Shown in pieces: positions 63,939 to 64,000 of a stretch of DNA of 64,000 nt (position 1 is the first letter of the stretch; every line of letters starts with the position of its first letter). A program made the translations under genes and the position numbers. The notes below the pieces were generated by a model. The model did not search any database. It had not been told where the DNA came from and was given only the letters and a program-made list of their open reading frames with translations. This DNA comes from Geminicoccaceae bacterium (GTDB taxonomy: Bacteria > Pseudomonadota > Alphaproteobacteria > Geminicoccales > Geminicoccaceae), in contig AP024683.1 in NCBI GenBank assembly GCA_025999455.1, forward strand, positions 3,698,467-3,762,466, read 5' to 3'.

Positions 63939-64000
63939 CCCGGGCGTCGCGGCGGTGACCGCCGGCCCCGCCGAGTGGGTTGCTCGTCTCCGCGACTGGC

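Overview
This is a GC-rich (roughly 70% by eye, with strong G/C at third codon positions) chromosomal segment from an alphaproteobacterium. The evidence is gene content and order. It carries the mutY / dciA-like / dsbA / smc block followed by an F0 operon with split b and b' subunits (atpI-atpB-atpE-atpF'-atpF), the fdxA-carD pair, a FliX flagellar regulator beside flgI, and an alphaproteobacterial compact SMC hinge. I cannot name the genus. I see no IS element, prophage, CRISPR array or plasmid module. Genes are tightly packed, often overlap by a few bases at stop/start, and use many GTG and TTG starts.

Layout. 1-7.1 kb: the 3' part of a gamma-glutamyltransferase-family gene, a DUF1028 gene, a glucan biosynthesis protein (OpgG/OpgD type), a PsiE-like membrane protein and a DctP-DctQ-DctM TRAP transporter operon, followed by a tRNA-Ala(UGC) on the minus strand. 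7.2-9.5 kb (minus): rdgB, rph and a GT8-like glycosyltransferase. 9.6-14.4 kb: a TetR regulator divergent from an RND adaptor/pump pair. 14.5-16.1 kb: a rhomboid protease overlapping a membrane-anchored Clp-fold serine protease. 16.1-17.2 kb (minus): an ELM1-family protein, then about 500 bp without a supported gene.

17.7-27.9 kb is a motility and c-di-GMP block. The minus-strand cluster flgI, rod-binding protein, flgN-like, flgK, flgL and fliW diverges from fliX. Between flgI and fliX lie a good sigma-54 -24/-12 element, a perfect 7-bp-arm palindrome resembling Caulobacter FlbD (ftr) sites, and a CtrA-like box. A second CtrA-like box of the same layout precedes a diguanylate cyclase gene. 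A REC-GGDEF-EAL protein with a degenerate EAL domain follows.

28-38.5 kb: an LpoA-like lipoprotein divergent from rsmI-yraN, mutY divergent from a dciA-like gene, a Sel1-repeat lipoprotein, a DsbA-family protein and an unusually long SMC. 38.6-41.1 kb: the F0 operon. 41.1-46.3 kb: an SDR, a small metallopeptidase, a VOC protein, a Cache-HAMP sensor without output domain coupled to an MTA/SAH nucleosidase, a small lipoprotein, a nitroreductase and a MaoC hydratase. 46.4-55.6 kb: ribF, ileS, lspA, a DUF3035 lipoprotein, a catalytic/non-catalytic M16 peptidase pair and mutL. 55.7-60.2 kb: fdxA, carD, gshB (minus), a HIT protein, and livH-livM without adjacent ATPases. 60.2-64 kb: a frameshifted exoD with a hypothetical gene upstream of it (minus), clpB, a hairpin, and a promoter running off the right edge.

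Most of the window is housekeeping. The most notable signals are the regulatory architecture of the motility/c-di-GMP block, the exoD frameshift, the sensor-nucleosidase pair, the degenerate EAL domain and the long SMC. I did not find a convincing wholly new multi-gene system.
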